Positions 16,907 to 26,850 of a stretch of DNA of 64,000 nucleotides are shown one piece after another. The notes under the pieces were generated by a model. That model had not been told where the DNA came from. It searched no databases and saw nothing but the letters and a program-made list of their open reading frames with translations. A program made the translations under genes and the position numbers. Within the stretch, counting starts at the first letter, position 1. Each line of letters begins with the position of its first letter. This DNA is from Paenibacillus sp. JDR-2 (GTDB taxonomy: Bacteria; Bacillota; Bacilli; Paenibacillales; Paenibacillaceae). The stretch covers positions 1,243,501 to 1,307,500 of the forward strand of contig NC_012914.1 of NCBI RefSeq assembly GCF_000023585.1. The letters are read 5' to 3'.

Positions 16907-18064
16907 TTGAAACAGGCATTGCGGGCATTTATGAAGCGTCCGACCACGTGGGTCGGGATTATTACGGCATTAACCTTTCAAATTGTATTCTCTTTGATTT
17001 GGATGACGGGCTATGACGGGGTAACCGATCGTGCCAATCAGCTGCATATTGCGGTTGTTAATAAAGACCAGCAGCTTGGAGAGCAGGTAGCGGCTAATCT
17101 GTTGAAGGAGCTGCCGTTCCAGATGTCCCGGCAGGATGATTTGGACGCTGCCAAGCAGCAGCTCGATGACCGGAAGCTTCAGATGATTATTTACATGCCG
17201 GAGGATTTTACGCAAAAGACGGCGTCTCCCGATGGTCAGGCCAACATTCAGTATTGGATTAATGAGTCGAATCCTGCTTTAATAAAAAGTATGATGAACG
17301 GGGTAGCGCAGCAGGTTACGGCCGAAGTGAACAAGCAGGCGGTAGCTGCCGGCGTGAAGACAACGCTTGGAGTGACTGCCAAGCTGCCGGAAGACCAAGC
17401 CGCTACGGCAGCACAAAGTCTGTCTGAACGCGTAACGGCAGATATTCAGTCGACCAATGCCATTCACGGCATGAACAATCAGATGGTGCCGATGATGATG
17501 GTGCTTGCTTCTTACGTCGGTGCCATGATTATGGGCATGAACCTGGAGCAGTCGGCCATGGCTGTCTCTGCCGGGGTGAGCCGCTGGAGAAGATTCGGGG
17601 CAAGAAGCATTATTAATATCGCTGCCGCGGTTGTTGTATCCCTGGTAGGCTCGACGTTGCTGTATGCGCTTGGCGGGCAAATCGAGCAGGGCTTTATTCA
17701 TCTATGGTTGTTTGAAATGCTGTTCCTGTTAACCTTTATGTTCGTATCGCAAATGTTTCTCTATCTGTTTGGCATGGCAGGCATGCTGTTCAATATTATG
17801 CTCTTGTCGGCACAACTGGTATCCTCGGGTACGATTGTTCCGCGCGAGCTGTTATCGGACTTCTATACCGGGTTAGGTTCCGTTCTTCCCGCAACGTACG
17901 CGGTTGAAGGCAATATGAACTTATTGTTTGGCGGACCCGGCGTAGGCCATGAGGCAGCGGTTCTCTTCCTGATTACGGCGGTGGCCGTAGCGGTGAGCGC
18001 CGCGGCAACGGGGCTGAAACGAAGCGCCGGCCAAAAGCATGGGGCAACGGTCGCAGCCAAATAA
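16907..18064 (+). CDS. ABC-2 type / YhgE-Pip-like membrane permease
   Basis: A 385-residue membrane protein with one N-terminal helix (about 14-30), a ~170-residue extracytoplasmic region, then five C-terminal helices. This is the layout of ABC-2 and YhgE/Pip exporters. No ATPase gene accompanies it. The TTG at 16907 is preferred because AGGGAG lies 8 bases upstream; a GTG at 16898 overlaps that site. It is followed by a TetR gene 33 bases later under one promoter, so export of a toxic compound with local repression is likely. Substrate unknown. Confidence 0.72.
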   Translation: MKQALRAFMKRPTTWVGIITALTFQIVFSLIWMTGYDGVTDRANQLHIAVVNKDQQLGEQVAANLLKELPFQMSRQDDLDAAKQQLDDRKLQMIIYMPEDFTQKTASPDGQANIQYWINESNPALIKSMMNGVAQQVTAEVNKQAVAAGVKTTLGVTAKLPEDQAATAAQSLSERVTADIQSTNAIHGMNNQMVPMMMVLASYVGAMIMGMNLEQSAMAVSAGVSRWRRFGARSIINIAAAVVVSLVGSTLLYALGGQIEQGFIHLWLFEMLFLLTFMFVSQMFLYLFGMAGMLFNIMLLSAQLVSSGTIVPRELLSDFYTGLGSVLPATYAVEGNMNLLFGGPGVGHEAAVLFLITAVAVAVSAAATGLKRSAGQKHGATVAAK

Positions 18065-18097
18065 TTCGATTAAATAGATTTGCTGGGGGATTAGACA

Positions 18098-18688
18098 ATG
18101 ACAACGAATGAGAGCGATGTGAAGTCCCGCATCCTGCTTGCGGCAAGGAAGCTGTTTGCCAGCCAGGGCTTTGACGGAACAACGGTAAGGCAAATATGCG
18201 AGGAAGCGGGCGGGGCTAACGTCGCTCTCATTTCGTATCATTTTGGCGGGAAAGAGAATATGTTCGCGGCTTTGTTTGATGCTTATTTTCCTAGTCAACA
18301 GTTTGCTAACGTGGACAAAGACCTTCCGCCGCTTGACGGCGTCAAGCTGGTTATTTCGGAGGTCAGCAAATTCCGGTATAACGATCCGGAGCTTGTACAA
18401 ATTATCCAGTATGAAATCCTGCTGAACACTTCCCGTATCGACAAGATCCGATATTACGTTATGCCGCTGTGGCAGGCACTGCGAAAGTGGCTGGAGGCAG
18501 GGCGCGAGCAGGGCGTGTTCCAATTCAACTCGGTTGATCTTACCGTTTACTCCATCGCGGGCGTATTGTTGTTCAACCGCAATTCCGAGTACTGGCAGGC
18601 TATTCGCAGCGAGGGGCCGTATACGCTGGATTACACGATTGAAGAGATGACTCATTTTATTTTGGGCGGCTTGCAAGTGAAGCTGTAA
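18098..18688 (+). CDS. TetR/AcrR family transcriptional regulator
   Basis: A 196-residue repressor. The N-terminal helix-turn-helix spans about 10-55 (ILLAARKLFASQGFDGTTVRQICEE as helices 1-2, then ISYHFGGKENMFAALF). The C-terminal all-helical ligand domain is not assignable to a subfamily. Last gene of the permease operon. It probably binds the three 13-bp repeats upstream of the permease, giving autoregulation; this is inference from position. Confidence 0.87.
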   Translation: MTTNESDVKSRILLAARKLFASQGFDGTTVRQICEEAGGANVALISYHFGGKENMFAALFDAYFPSQQFANVDKDLPPLDGVKLVISEVSKFRYNDPELVQIIQYEILLNTSRIDKIRYYVMPLWQALRKWLEAGREQGVFQFNSVDLTVYSIAGVLLFNRNSEYWQAIRSEGPYTLDYTIEEMTHFILGGLQVKL

Positions 18689-18691
18689 TTT

Positions 18692-18728
18692 AAAGACGGC
18701 ATGCGCGTATTCGCGTATGCCGTCTTTT
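18692..18728 (+). terminator. terminator of the permease-TetR operon
   Basis: An inverted repeat (AAAGACGGCAT with ATGCCGTCTTT, extended by CGCG pairs) ends in four T just after the TetR stop. Confidence 0.8.
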
Positions 18729-18798
18729 GGCTAGGGCTATAATGGTGAAGGTGCCTTGTAAGCCGATGTTAATTAACTGCAAAATTGGTCCAAGACAC

Positions 18799-18827
18799 TT
18801 GAAATCGGACTGGAAAATGAGTATGAT
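18799..18827 (+). promoter_or_regulatory. SigA-type promoter of groESL
   Basis: TTGAAA (18799) and TATGAT (18822) are separated by 17 bp, just upstream of the CIRCE element. Confidence 0.8.
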
Positions 18828-18838
18828 AAAAATGGTTG

Positions 18839-18865
18839 TTAGCACTTCAAGCTTACGAGTGCTAA
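18839..18865 (+). promoter_or_regulatory. CIRCE operator (HrcA site)
   Basis: TTAGCACTT, nine bases, GAGTGCTAA. This is the CIRCE inverted repeat with one mismatch in the left arm. It lies at the expected transcription start of groESL, so HrcA represses the operon until heat shock. No hrcA gene is in the window. Confidence 0.95.
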
Positions 18866-18908
18866 TTTAAAACAATAAGCGACAAATTTTTTAAGGAGGC
18901 TATTTTCA

Positions 18909-19190
18909 ATGATCAGACCTTTGGGTGAACGCGTATTGATCGAACCGATCGCAAAAGAAGAAACGACTGCAAGCGGCATCGTTTTGCCGGATACAGCTAA
19001 AGAAAAACCGCAAGAAGGCAAAGTGGTGGCAGTTGGCGCCGGCACGCTGAAAGACGGTGCTCGCGTTGCGCTTGAAGTTCAAGTTGGCGACCGCGTCCTT
19101 TTCTCCAAATATGCGGGAACAGAAATCAAATACGAAGGCAAAGAGTATTTGATTATGAAGGAAAGCGACATTCACGCGATCTTTGGATAA
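18909..19190 (+). CDS. groES: co-chaperonin GroES
   Basis: A 93-residue lid protein of the chaperonin, standard length. The start [13 protein letters not shown], the mobile loop [19 protein letters not shown] and the end of the fold [12 protein letters not shown] are all typical. AAGGAGG precedes the ATG. Operon with groEL, 67 bases apart, under CIRCE control. Confidence 0.98.
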   Translation: MIRPLGERVLIEPIAKEETTASGIVLPDTAKEKPQEGKVVAVGAGTLKDGARVALEVQVGDRVLFSKYAGTEIKYEGKEYLIMKESDIHAIFG

Positions 19191-19251
19191 GCCCGTTTCT
19201 TAACATAGAGGGCAAGAAGCAGGATACTTATTATACTTTTTTGGGAGGTAA

Positions 19252-20892
<1,641 letters not shown>

Positions 20893-21000
20893 TTTAATTG
20901 TTCATCGAAGCAATTCAATGATGAGCGACCGCGCTTAAGCGGTAAATTAAATCGCCGATTGGACAGAGAACGTCCAATGCGGAAATCCAGTCATCTAACA

Positions 21001-21052
21001 AAAGAGGCTGCAAATGAGCTGATACAGCTCGTTTGCAGCCTCTTTATCATTT
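21001..21052. terminator. terminator groEL / DinB gene (bidirectional)
   Basis: A 14-bp perfect outer stem (AAAGAGGCTGCAAA/TTTGCAGCCTCTTT) with an inner GAGCTG/CAGCTC helix. It lies between convergent genes. Confidence 0.88.
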
Positions 21053-21574
21053 CTTATTAAGAATTCCCAAGTACTCATGCCACGGTCCCACGTCCGCGAC
21101 ATAACGGTTTGCCATTACCCTGACGATTTGAGAAATGTGCGTCAGATCATGTACGGCCCAAGTAGCGATTAACTCCCGTACCTTTACGACGCCGAATGCA
21201 GGATGGGAACCGGTCTTCTCAAGACTGGATTCATCCTTCACGAGCTCCTCGAGTCTCGCGATATTATGGGTCCGGATCGCAATAAATTCAATTAAGGACT
21301 GTTCAAATGACCGGGCAGAGCTTTGCTTCAAATGAGCGTAACGGTCAAAGGAGGGGAACGGCGTTTGTTCGCCTTCGGCGAGGATAAATTCCAGACGCGG
21401 AATCCAATTGTTTTTCTCCCCCTCAATCAGATGCTCAATGACCTCCGGCACATTCCAAGTCCCTTCGCCTTCGTTGCATGCCAGCCAGCCATCCGACAAA
21501 CCGGACAAAAAAAGCTGTAAGGTTTGCGGTGTGCGTTCCAATACTTCAATCGCTTCCGTGAGATTAAAATTCAA
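21047..21574 (-). CDS. DinB-family putative metal-dependent protein
   Basis: A 175-residue four-helix-bundle protein of the DinB/YfiT type. The expected metal-binding histidines are visible in the EHLIEGE helix (about residue 48) and in [12 protein letters not shown] (about 140-150). This fold includes thiol-dependent S-transferases and hydrolases; the substrate is unknown. Gene is monocistronic and convergent to groEL. Confidence 0.8.
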   Translation of the reverse strand: MNFNLTEAIEVLERTPQTLQLFLSGLSDGWLACNEGEGTWNVPEVIEHLIEGEKNNWIPRLEFILAEGEQTPFPSFDRYAHLKQSSARSFEQSLIEFIAIRTHNIARLEELVKDESSLEKTGSHPAFGVVKVRELIATWAVHDLTHISQIVRVMANRYVADVGPWHEYLGILNKK

Positions 21575-21634
21575 TTGCTTACTCCTCTCCTAGAAAAAGT
21601 TCTGCGCTAATAGCCTATCATAAAAAAATACCAC

Positions 21635-21664
21635 TTGTAATCTAGCCGTCATTCCTAGTATGAT
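21635..21664 (+). promoter_or_regulatory. promoter of the xpt-pbuX transcript
   Basis: TTGTAA and TATGAT with an 18-bp spacer; transcription would begin about 15 bases before the riboswitch aptamer. Confidence 0.6.
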
Positions 21665-21686
21665 TAAAAATGCATTTTTTAAAATG

Positions 21687-21757
21687 ACTCATATAATCAT
21701 GGGAATATGGCCCATAAGTTTCTACCGGATAACCATTGCAACTATCCGACTATGAGT
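21687..21757 (+). ncRNA. purine (guanine-class) riboswitch aptamer
   Basis: Conserved core: ATATAATC, then ATATGG, GTTTCTACC and GACTAT, with P1 arms ACTCATA/TATGAGT, P2 (TGGG/CCCA) and P3 (GGATA/TATCC). The specificity base in GACTAT is C, predicting guanine/hypoxanthine rather than adenine. Excess guanine should switch off xpt and pbuX. Rfam Purine (RF00167) would be the decisive search. Confidence 0.95.
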
Positions 21758-21856
21758 GATCGCGTTTTACATTTTTTCTTTACTGTGCTTTGCTGTACTG
21801 GAAGTAGTAGGAAAGTCAATGAATGTAGTTCAGCGTGAACGAATTAGTTTAACGTG

Positions 21857-21889
21857 GGGACAGGCCAATTATGGCTTGTCCCTTTTTTT
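21857..21889 (+). terminator. riboswitch-controlled terminator before xpt
   Basis: A 10-bp stem (GGGACAGGCC with GGCTTGTCCC, one G-U pair) followed by seven T. It lies 100 bases past the aptamer, farther than in the B. subtilis xpt leader, and its antiterminator could not be drawn with certainty. Confidence 0.85.
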
Positions 21890-21912
21890 ACTCAACTAGA
21901 GGAGCGAAAAAG

Positions 21913-22515
21913 ATGAGAAGGCTGAAAGATCGAATACGCGAAGAAGGATTAATTTTGTCCGATACGGTGCTGAAGGTGGATTCCTTCTTGAATCATCAGG
22001 TAGACACGGAGCTTGCCTTGGAGATTGGCAAGGAATTGGTGGCCCGGTTTGCGGACAAGACCATTACAAAGGTGCTCACGATCGAAGCAAGCGGCATTCA
22101 ATTTGCGATGGCTGCGGGCATTGCTCTTAAGGTTCCGTTTGTATACGCCAAGAAGAAAAAGGCGGTTACGCAGTCGGAGCAGGTCTATTCGGCGTCTGTT
22201 CATTCTTTTACCAAGCAAGAAACGTATCAGGTGACGGTTTCTAAACATTATTTGGGACCGGGCGACAAGGTTCTTATCGTAGACGATTTTCTCGCGACGG
22301 GCGCAGCCCTTGTTGGTTTGGTTCAGATTGTTAGAGAATCCGGCGCTGAACTTGCCGGCGTTAGCTGCGTAATTGAAAAAGGGTTTCAAGAAGGCCGGGG
22401 ATTGCTGGAGCAAATGAATGTCAGCGTGGAGTCGCTTGCAACCATTTCCAGGATGGCGCCGGGGGAAATTGATTTCGAGGAACCTGCCGGAGAGCTCGTA
22501 AAGGAGACGGTTTAG
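21913..22515 (+). CDS. xpt: xanthine phosphoribosyltransferase
   Basis: A 200-residue PRTase that salvages xanthine to XMP. The PRPP-binding motif is VLIVDDFLATGAAL at about 120-135. The N-terminal start RRLKDRIREEGLILSDTVLKVD-type sequence matches the family. The ATG at 21913 is preferred over upstream in-frame codons because GAGGAG lies 9 bases before it and the upstream part lies inside the terminator. Operon with pbuX, three bases apart, under the guanine riboswitch. Confidence 0.95.
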   Translation: MRRLKDRIREEGLILSDTVLKVDSFLNHQVDTELALEIGKELVARFADKTITKVLTIEASGIQFAMAAGIALKVPFVYAKKKKAVTQSEQVYSASVHSFTKQETYQVTVSKHYLGPGDKVLIVDDFLATGAALVGLVQIVRESGAELAGVSCVIEKGFQEGRGLLEQMNVSVESLATISRMAPGEIDFEEPAGELVKETV

Positions 22516-22518
22516 GGT

Positions 22519-23793
22519 ATGCTGGGCAAACAGAGAGCATTTACATTAGGATTTCAGCATGTCTTGGCGATGTACGCAGGCGCCGTTGTTGTTCCGTTAA
22601 TCGTCGGAGGCGCACTCCACTTGAACGGTACGCAGATGGCCTACCTGATCGCGGCGGATTTGTTCACTTGCGGTCTTGCAACGATTCTGCAGGTGCTGGG
22701 TACCAAATATTTCGGAAGCAGACTACCGGTTATCCTTGGCTGCACGTTCACGGCAGTTGGTCCCATCATAGCGATTGCATCTGCCTCCAATCTGGCTACG
22801 GCCTATGGAGCGATCATATTATCAGGTTTATTCGTTGTATTGGCAGCACCGCTATACGGGAAGCTGTTGAAGTTCTTCCCGGTAATCGTTACCGGCTCGG
22901 TCGTTACAATCATTGGACTTTCACTGATCCCGGTAGCCATGAATAACGTTGCCGGCGGGCAAGGCAGCGCTGACTTCGGATTGCCGCGCAATTTATTGCT
23001 GGCACTTGGCACTCTTGCTGTTATTTTGCTCGTGAACCGTTTCGCTAAAGGCTTCTTGCGGTCCATTTCCGTTCTGATCGGTCTTGCGGCTGGCACCATT
23101 GCAGGATACGCGATGGGAATCGTCAGCTTCGCGCCTGTATCCGATGCTTCTTGGTTCAACATGGTTCAACCGTTCTACTTCGGCACGCCTCAATTCAGCC
23201 TGACTGCCGTGTTCACTATGATTATCGTCAATATTGTCAGTATGGTGGAATCTACGGGGGTTTACCTGGCTGTCGGAAGAGCGACGGATCAGAAGGTTGA
23301 GCAAAAGCAGATCATTAACGGTCTTCGTTCGGAAGGCGCTGCCATTATGCTCGGAGGATTATTTAATGCGTTTCCTTATACGGCCTTCTCGCAAAATGTC
23401 GGTTTGATCACGCTGACTCGCGTAAAGACCCGCGACGTGATTTTTGCGGCAGGCGGCATTATGGTTGTGCTTGGACTGATTCCGAAGCTTGCCGCGATAA
23501 CAACGGTAATCCCAAATGCGGTGCTTGGCGGAGCGATGGTTGTGATGTTCGGCTCCGTTGCGGCATCCGGTATCTCGATCTTGTCCGAAGTGAATCTGCG
23601 CGAGGAGCGGAATCTGCTTATCGTTGCATGCAGTATCGCCGTTGGTCTCGGGTCCTCGGCGGTACCTCAGGTCTTCGACCAGCTGCCGGATTTCGCAAAG
23701 ATGCTTCTGCAGAACGGGATCGTCACCGGGTCCGTGACGGCTATTTTGATGAATTTGCTTTTATCCGGCAAGAACAGCCCGGAAGAAGCTTGA
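22519..23793 (+). CDS. pbuX: xanthine permease (NCS2 family)
   Basis: A 424-residue NCS2 transporter with 12-14 membrane segments. The start FTLGFQHVLAMYAGAVVVP and the motif NAFPYTAFSQNVGLI are typical of this family. GTTTAGGG precedes the ATG and the gene follows xpt by three bases, as in B. subtilis xpt-pbuX. Confidence 0.95.
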   Translation: MLGKQRAFTLGFQHVLAMYAGAVVVPLIVGGALHLNGTQMAYLIAADLFTCGLATILQVLGTKYFGSRLPVILGCTFTAVGPIIAIASASNLATAYGAIILSGLFVVLAAPLYGKLLKFFPVIVTGSVVTIIGLSLIPVAMNNVAGGQGSADFGLPRNLLLALGTLAVILLVNRFAKGFLRSISVLIGLAAGTIAGYAMGIVSFAPVSDASWFNMVQPFYFGTPQFSLTAVFTMIIVNIVSMVESTGVYLAVGRATDQKVEQKQIINGLRSEGAAIMLGGLFNAFPYTAFSQNVGLITLTRVKTRDVIFAAGGIMVVLGLIPKLAAITTVIPNAVLGGAMVVMFGSVAASGISILSEVNLREERNLLIVACSIAVGLGSSAVPQVFDQLPDFAKMLLQNGIVTGSVTAILMNLLLSGKNSPEEA

Positions 23794-23816
23794 GTTTCAA
23801 GCAGGTTGTTTATGGG

Positions 23817-23849
23817 GATGTAACCTCTAAGGGTTACATCCTTTTTTTT
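23817..23849 (+). terminator. terminator of xpt-pbuX
   Basis: A 10-bp stem (GGATGTAACC/GGTTACATCC) with a short loop and eight T. Confidence 0.9.
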
Positions 23850-23865
23850 GCTTCATTCTTAAGAT

Positions 23866-24156
23866 TCATTTTTCCTTAGCCGATTGCAGCCTAAGCTCCG
23901 CGTTTTTCACGGACAATTGCTTGGCAAGACCGGTTTGCGATTCCGTTAATTGAACGGCTTGGGCGCTGAGCTTTTTGATTTGGGTTATTTTACTTTGGTC
24001 TGCCGGCGAGGAGCCGTCAAGTTTGTCTTTTTGCAGCTGCTTGATTTTAGCGTTTATTTTGGCAAGTTTACTTTTATCATGAACAATTTGCTGCTCTAAT
24101 TCCGCTATATCTCGTTTTAACCGGCTAATGATCGATGACGTAAAACTGATGGACAT
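23866..24156 (-). CDS. small coiled-coil protein, unknown function
   Basis: A 96-residue charged, wholly helical protein with a strong heptad pattern (ISRLKRDIAELEQQI, then AKINAKIKQLQKDK), no signal peptide and no cysteine. The ATG at 24156 is chosen because GAGGTG lies about 6 bases upstream; an in-frame ATG at 24195 lacks a site. The size and helix pattern recall small WXG100/YwqH-like helical proteins, but no type VII genes are nearby and I do not assign it. Confidence 0.6.
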   Translation of the reverse strand: MSISFTSSIISRLKRDIAELEQQIVHDKSKLAKINAKIKQLQKDKLDGSSPADQSKITQIKKLSAQAVQLTESQTGLAKQLSVKNAELRLQSAKEK

Positions 24157-24224
24157 GGTAAGCACCTCATAATCGAATTGGGAAGCAAGTTTCATTCAGC
24201 TATAAATTCTACTATAAAAGGAGT

Positions 24225-24371
24225 ATGGCGTATATTGGCTTCATGTACTCGCCGTCTTCGAGTGAGGATGAGGTGATTTGGGAATGCTTCCATAGTAGGG
24301 CTAACGACGTAGTGAAACTGAAAATTATGGGAGAAAAAACCTGTATCTTTATACGTGATAATGAATTATAA
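24225..24371 (+). CDS. candidate 48-residue ORF, unknown
   Basis: An uninterrupted frame from ATG 24225 (AAGGAG one base upstream, too close for comfort) or ATG 24243. The product is mildly acidic, with two Cys (WECF, KTCIF) and a last half that could form two strands. It ends 42 bases before the substrate-binding lipoprotein gene. It could also be untranslated leader; I do not recognise it. Confidence 0.3.
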   Translation: MAYIGFMYSPSSSEDEVIWECFHSRANDVVKLKIMGEKTCIFIRDNEL

Positions 24372-24413
24372 TCAACTGGTTTTCTAATGATTAGACATCA
24401 GGAGCTGAATGAC

Positions 24414-25274
24414 ATGACGTTTAAAAAAAGCTTAGTTTTTATTTTGACTTTAGTAGTTGTGGTTACGCTGGCAGCATGCGGCGGTAAAAACAACGCGAAT
24501 AATTCTTCCTCCAACGAAACCCCGGCTGCATCCGCGGATAACGGTGCCGCAGAAGCGACGGGCAAGCTGGCCGATATTAAGAAAGCCGGTAAAATCGTCC
24601 TCGGCACAAGCGCTGAATACGCGCCGTACGAGTTCCACAAAAATGTTGACGGTAAGGATCAAATCGTAGGCTTCGACATTGAGATCGCAAAGGAAGTTGC
24701 CAAGGATCTGGGTGTTGATCTGGAGATTAAAGATATGGACTTCGGCAACCTGCTTGCCGAGCTGAAGCTTGGCAAGATCGACTTCGTTATCGCAGGCATG
24801 ACGCCGGATGAGGAACGCGCCAAAGCGGTAGACTTCTCCAAGGTCTATTACGAAGCGAAGCAAGGCGTTCTTGTACGTGCAGAGGATAAAGATAAATTCA
24901 CAACGATGGCTGATCTTGAAGGTAAAGCCATTGGCGTTCAAATGGGTTCCACGCAAGAGAAAATCGCTCAAGGCATTAAAGGCGCTAAGCTGAAATCCCT
25001 GGGTAAAACAACGGATCTGGTTCTTGAGCTGAAATCGAAAAAGGTTGATGCTCTGATTGTCGAGCTTCCGGTTGCGCAAGGCTATGCCAACGTAAACTCG
25101 GACCTCGCATTGACAAGCATTTCTCCTGAATACGAGTCCGGCGGTTCCGCTGTCGCGGTTAACAAAGGGGAAAAGGACCTTCTGGCGGAAATTCAAAAAA
25201 CGCTTGATCATCTGACTGCAGACAAAAAGATTGATCAATGGGTATCGGAAATGACGCAAATCTCGGAACAATAA
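24414..25274 (+). CDS. polar amino acid ABC transporter, substrate-binding lipoprotein
   Basis: A 286-residue family 3 binding protein anchored by lipid: a hydrophobic signal ending in the lipobox LAAC at about residue 22. It has an N/A/S-rich linker and a PBPb fold (ILGTSAEYAPYEFH-type start, IVGFDIEIAKEVAKDLG, VDFSKVYYEAKQGVLV). The ATG at 24414 is chosen because it leads straight into the signal peptide; AGGAG lies about 10 bases upstream. The ligand is likely glutamine, arginine, lysine or cystine. First gene of a three-gene importer. Confidence 0.9.
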   Translation: MTFKKSLVFILTLVVVVTLAACGGKNNANNSSSNETPAASADNGAAEATGKLADIKKAGKIVLGTSAEYAPYEFHKNVDGKDQIVGFDIEIAKEVAKDLGVDLEIKDMDFGNLLAELKLGKIDFVIAGMTPDEERAKAVDFSKVYYEAKQGVLVRAEDKDKFTTMADLEGKAIGVQMGSTQEKIAQGIKGAKLKSLGKTTDLVLELKSKKVDALIVELPVAQGYANVNSDLALTSISPEYESGGSAVAVNKGEKDLLAEIQKTLDHLTADKKIDQWVSEMTQISEQ

Positions 25275-25303
25275 ACCGAATGGTTTTTCATCCGCGAAAC
25301 GTA

Positions 25304-25330
25304 TGCGGCTTCCCCTAGAGGGAAGCCGCA
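25304..25330 (+). other. intercistronic mRNA hairpin
   Basis: An 11-bp perfect stem (TGCGGCTTCCC/GGGAAGCCGCA) with a CTAGA loop and no T-run. It sits between binding-protein and permease genes, where such hairpins protect the upstream message or lower downstream expression. Confidence 0.6.
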
Positions 25331-25372
25331 GCCGTTTACGCTTGCGCGAATACAAAAGGCAGGGTAGACATC

Positions 25373-26044
25373 ATGGAATTAGCGTATCATTGGGATTTTT
25401 CTTTTCTAAACGACTATGGTTCGTATTACTGGACCGGTATCAAAAAGACGTTAGAGGTATCGCTGCTTGCCGTTCTAAGCGGTCTTGTGCTGGGTACTCT
25501 CGTGTCCCTTCTCCGTTTGTCGGGACTGTGGCTGCTTCGTTTCATCGGCACGGTATACGTTGAAATCGTTCGCGGTACGCCGCTTCTCGTTCAGTTGTTC
25601 TTGTTCTATTACGGTCTTCCGATCTTCCTTGGCTTCGATATCGGAATCTTTACGGCCGCTTATCTGACTCTTACCGTGAACAGCGGCGCTTACATTGCCG
25701 AAATCATGCGTGCGGGTATCCAGGCGGTGGATAAGGGGCAAATGGAAGCCGCCCGCTCTCTGGGGATGTCGAAAGGTTTGGCGATGCGTCAAATTATTCT
25801 TCCTCAAGCATTCAAAAACGTGTTGCCCGCGCTTGGCAACGAGTTTGTCGTTGTAGTGAAAGAATCTTCGGTATTGTCCGTTGTCGGATACGCCGAATTG
25901 ACTTACCAGGCAAATGCGATTAGAGGGGCAACCTTTATTTCCATTGAGCCGATGCTTGTTTCGGCGCTGATTTATTTCGTCTTGATCTTTACGTTGTCCA
26001 AGCTGCTTGGCATTGGCGAACGGAGGTTGAAAACAAGTGATTAA
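25373..26044 (+). CDS. polar amino acid ABC transporter, permease
   Basis: A 223-residue HisM/GlnP-type permease with five helices. The EAA loop is [23 protein letters not shown] at about 123-145, and [17 protein letters not shown] is the conserved first-half motif. It overlaps the ATPase gene by eight bases. Functions with the upstream lipoprotein and downstream ATPase. Confidence 0.92.
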   Translation: MELAYHWDFSFLNDYGSYYWTGIKKTLEVSLLAVLSGLVLGTLVSLLRLSGLWLLRFIGTVYVEIVRGTPLLVQLFLFYYGLPIFLGFDIGIFTAAYLTLTVNSGAYIAEIMRAGIQAVDKGQMEAARSLGMSKGLAMRQIILPQAFKNVLPALGNEFVVVVKESSVLSVVGYAELTYQANAIRGATFISIEPMLVSALIYFVLIFTLSKLLGIGERRLKTSD

Positions 26045-26759
26045 AGTAACCGGACTTAAGAAATCATTCGGCAAAGCGAATATATTGAACGGCATTGATG
26101 CGGAGATTGCAAAAGGCGAGGTTGTTGTCGTCATCGGACCAAGCGGCTCCGGCAAGAGTACCTTCCTGAGATGCCTGAACCTGCTCGAGACGCCTACGGA
26201 CGGCGTGATCGAGTACGAAGGCAAACGTCTTACGGACCGCAACACAAACATCAACGAGCTTCGTCAAAGCATGGGCATGGTGTTCCAGCAGTTTAACCTG
26301 TTCCCGCACAAGACGGTGCTGCAGAACATTACGCTTGCTCCAATGAAAGTGCAGAACGCGGCAAAAGCGGAAGCGGACAAAACCGGCCTTGAGCTCCTGC
26401 GCCGCGTAGGTCTGGAGGAAAAACGGGACACGTACCCGAACCGCTTGTCCGGCGGCCAGAAGCAGCGTGTAGCGATTGCGCGAGCGCTTGCGATGCGCCC
26501 GCATGTGATGTTGTTCGATGAGCCTACATCGGCACTCGACCCCGAGATGGTCGGAGAAGTGCTTGATGTGATGAAGTCGCTGGCCAAGGAAGGCATGACG
26601 ATGGTCATCGTGACCCACGAGATGGGCTTTGCGCGCGAGGTTGGAGACCGGTTGTTATTTATTGACGGCGGCCAGATTGTCGAGCAAGGACCGCCGCGGG
26701 AAGTGTTCGCGAATCCGCGGCATCCAAGAACAAAAGAATTCCTTAGCAAAGTACTGTAA
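26037..26759 (+). CDS. polar amino acid ABC transporter, ATPase (GlnQ type)
   Basis: A 240-residue ABC ATPase. Walker [11 protein letters not shown]-loop [10 protein letters not shown], signature [16 protein letters not shown], Walker [14 protein letters not shown] and switch THEMGFA all match the GlnQ/HisP group. The GTG start lies inside the permease gene. Energises import of the amino acid. Confidence 0.94.
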   Translation: MIKVTGLKKSFGKANILNGIDAEIAKGEVVVVIGPSGSGKSTFLRCLNLLETPTDGVIEYEGKRLTDRNTNINELRQSMGMVFQQFNLFPHKTVLQNITLAPMKVQNAAKAEADKTGLELLRRVGLEEKRDTYPNRLSGGQKQRVAIARALAMRPHVMLFDEPTSALDPEMVGEVLDVMKSLAKEGMTMVIVTHEMGFAREVGDRLLFIDGGQIVEQGPPREVFANPRHPRTKEFLSKVL

Positions 26760-26777
26760 GGATTATAGGAAACAAAG

Positions 26778-26824
26778 AAAGAGACTTCGTAAGGCGGTTA
26801 TGCCAAACGAAGTCTCTTTTTTTC
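26778..26824. terminator. terminator of amino acid importer operon
   Basis: A 12-bp stem (AAAGAGACTTCG/CGAAGTCTCTTT) with an 18-base loop and seven T. Confidence 0.88.
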
Positions 26825-26850
26825 ATAGCGGGGATTGTTCAAGCGGGGGC

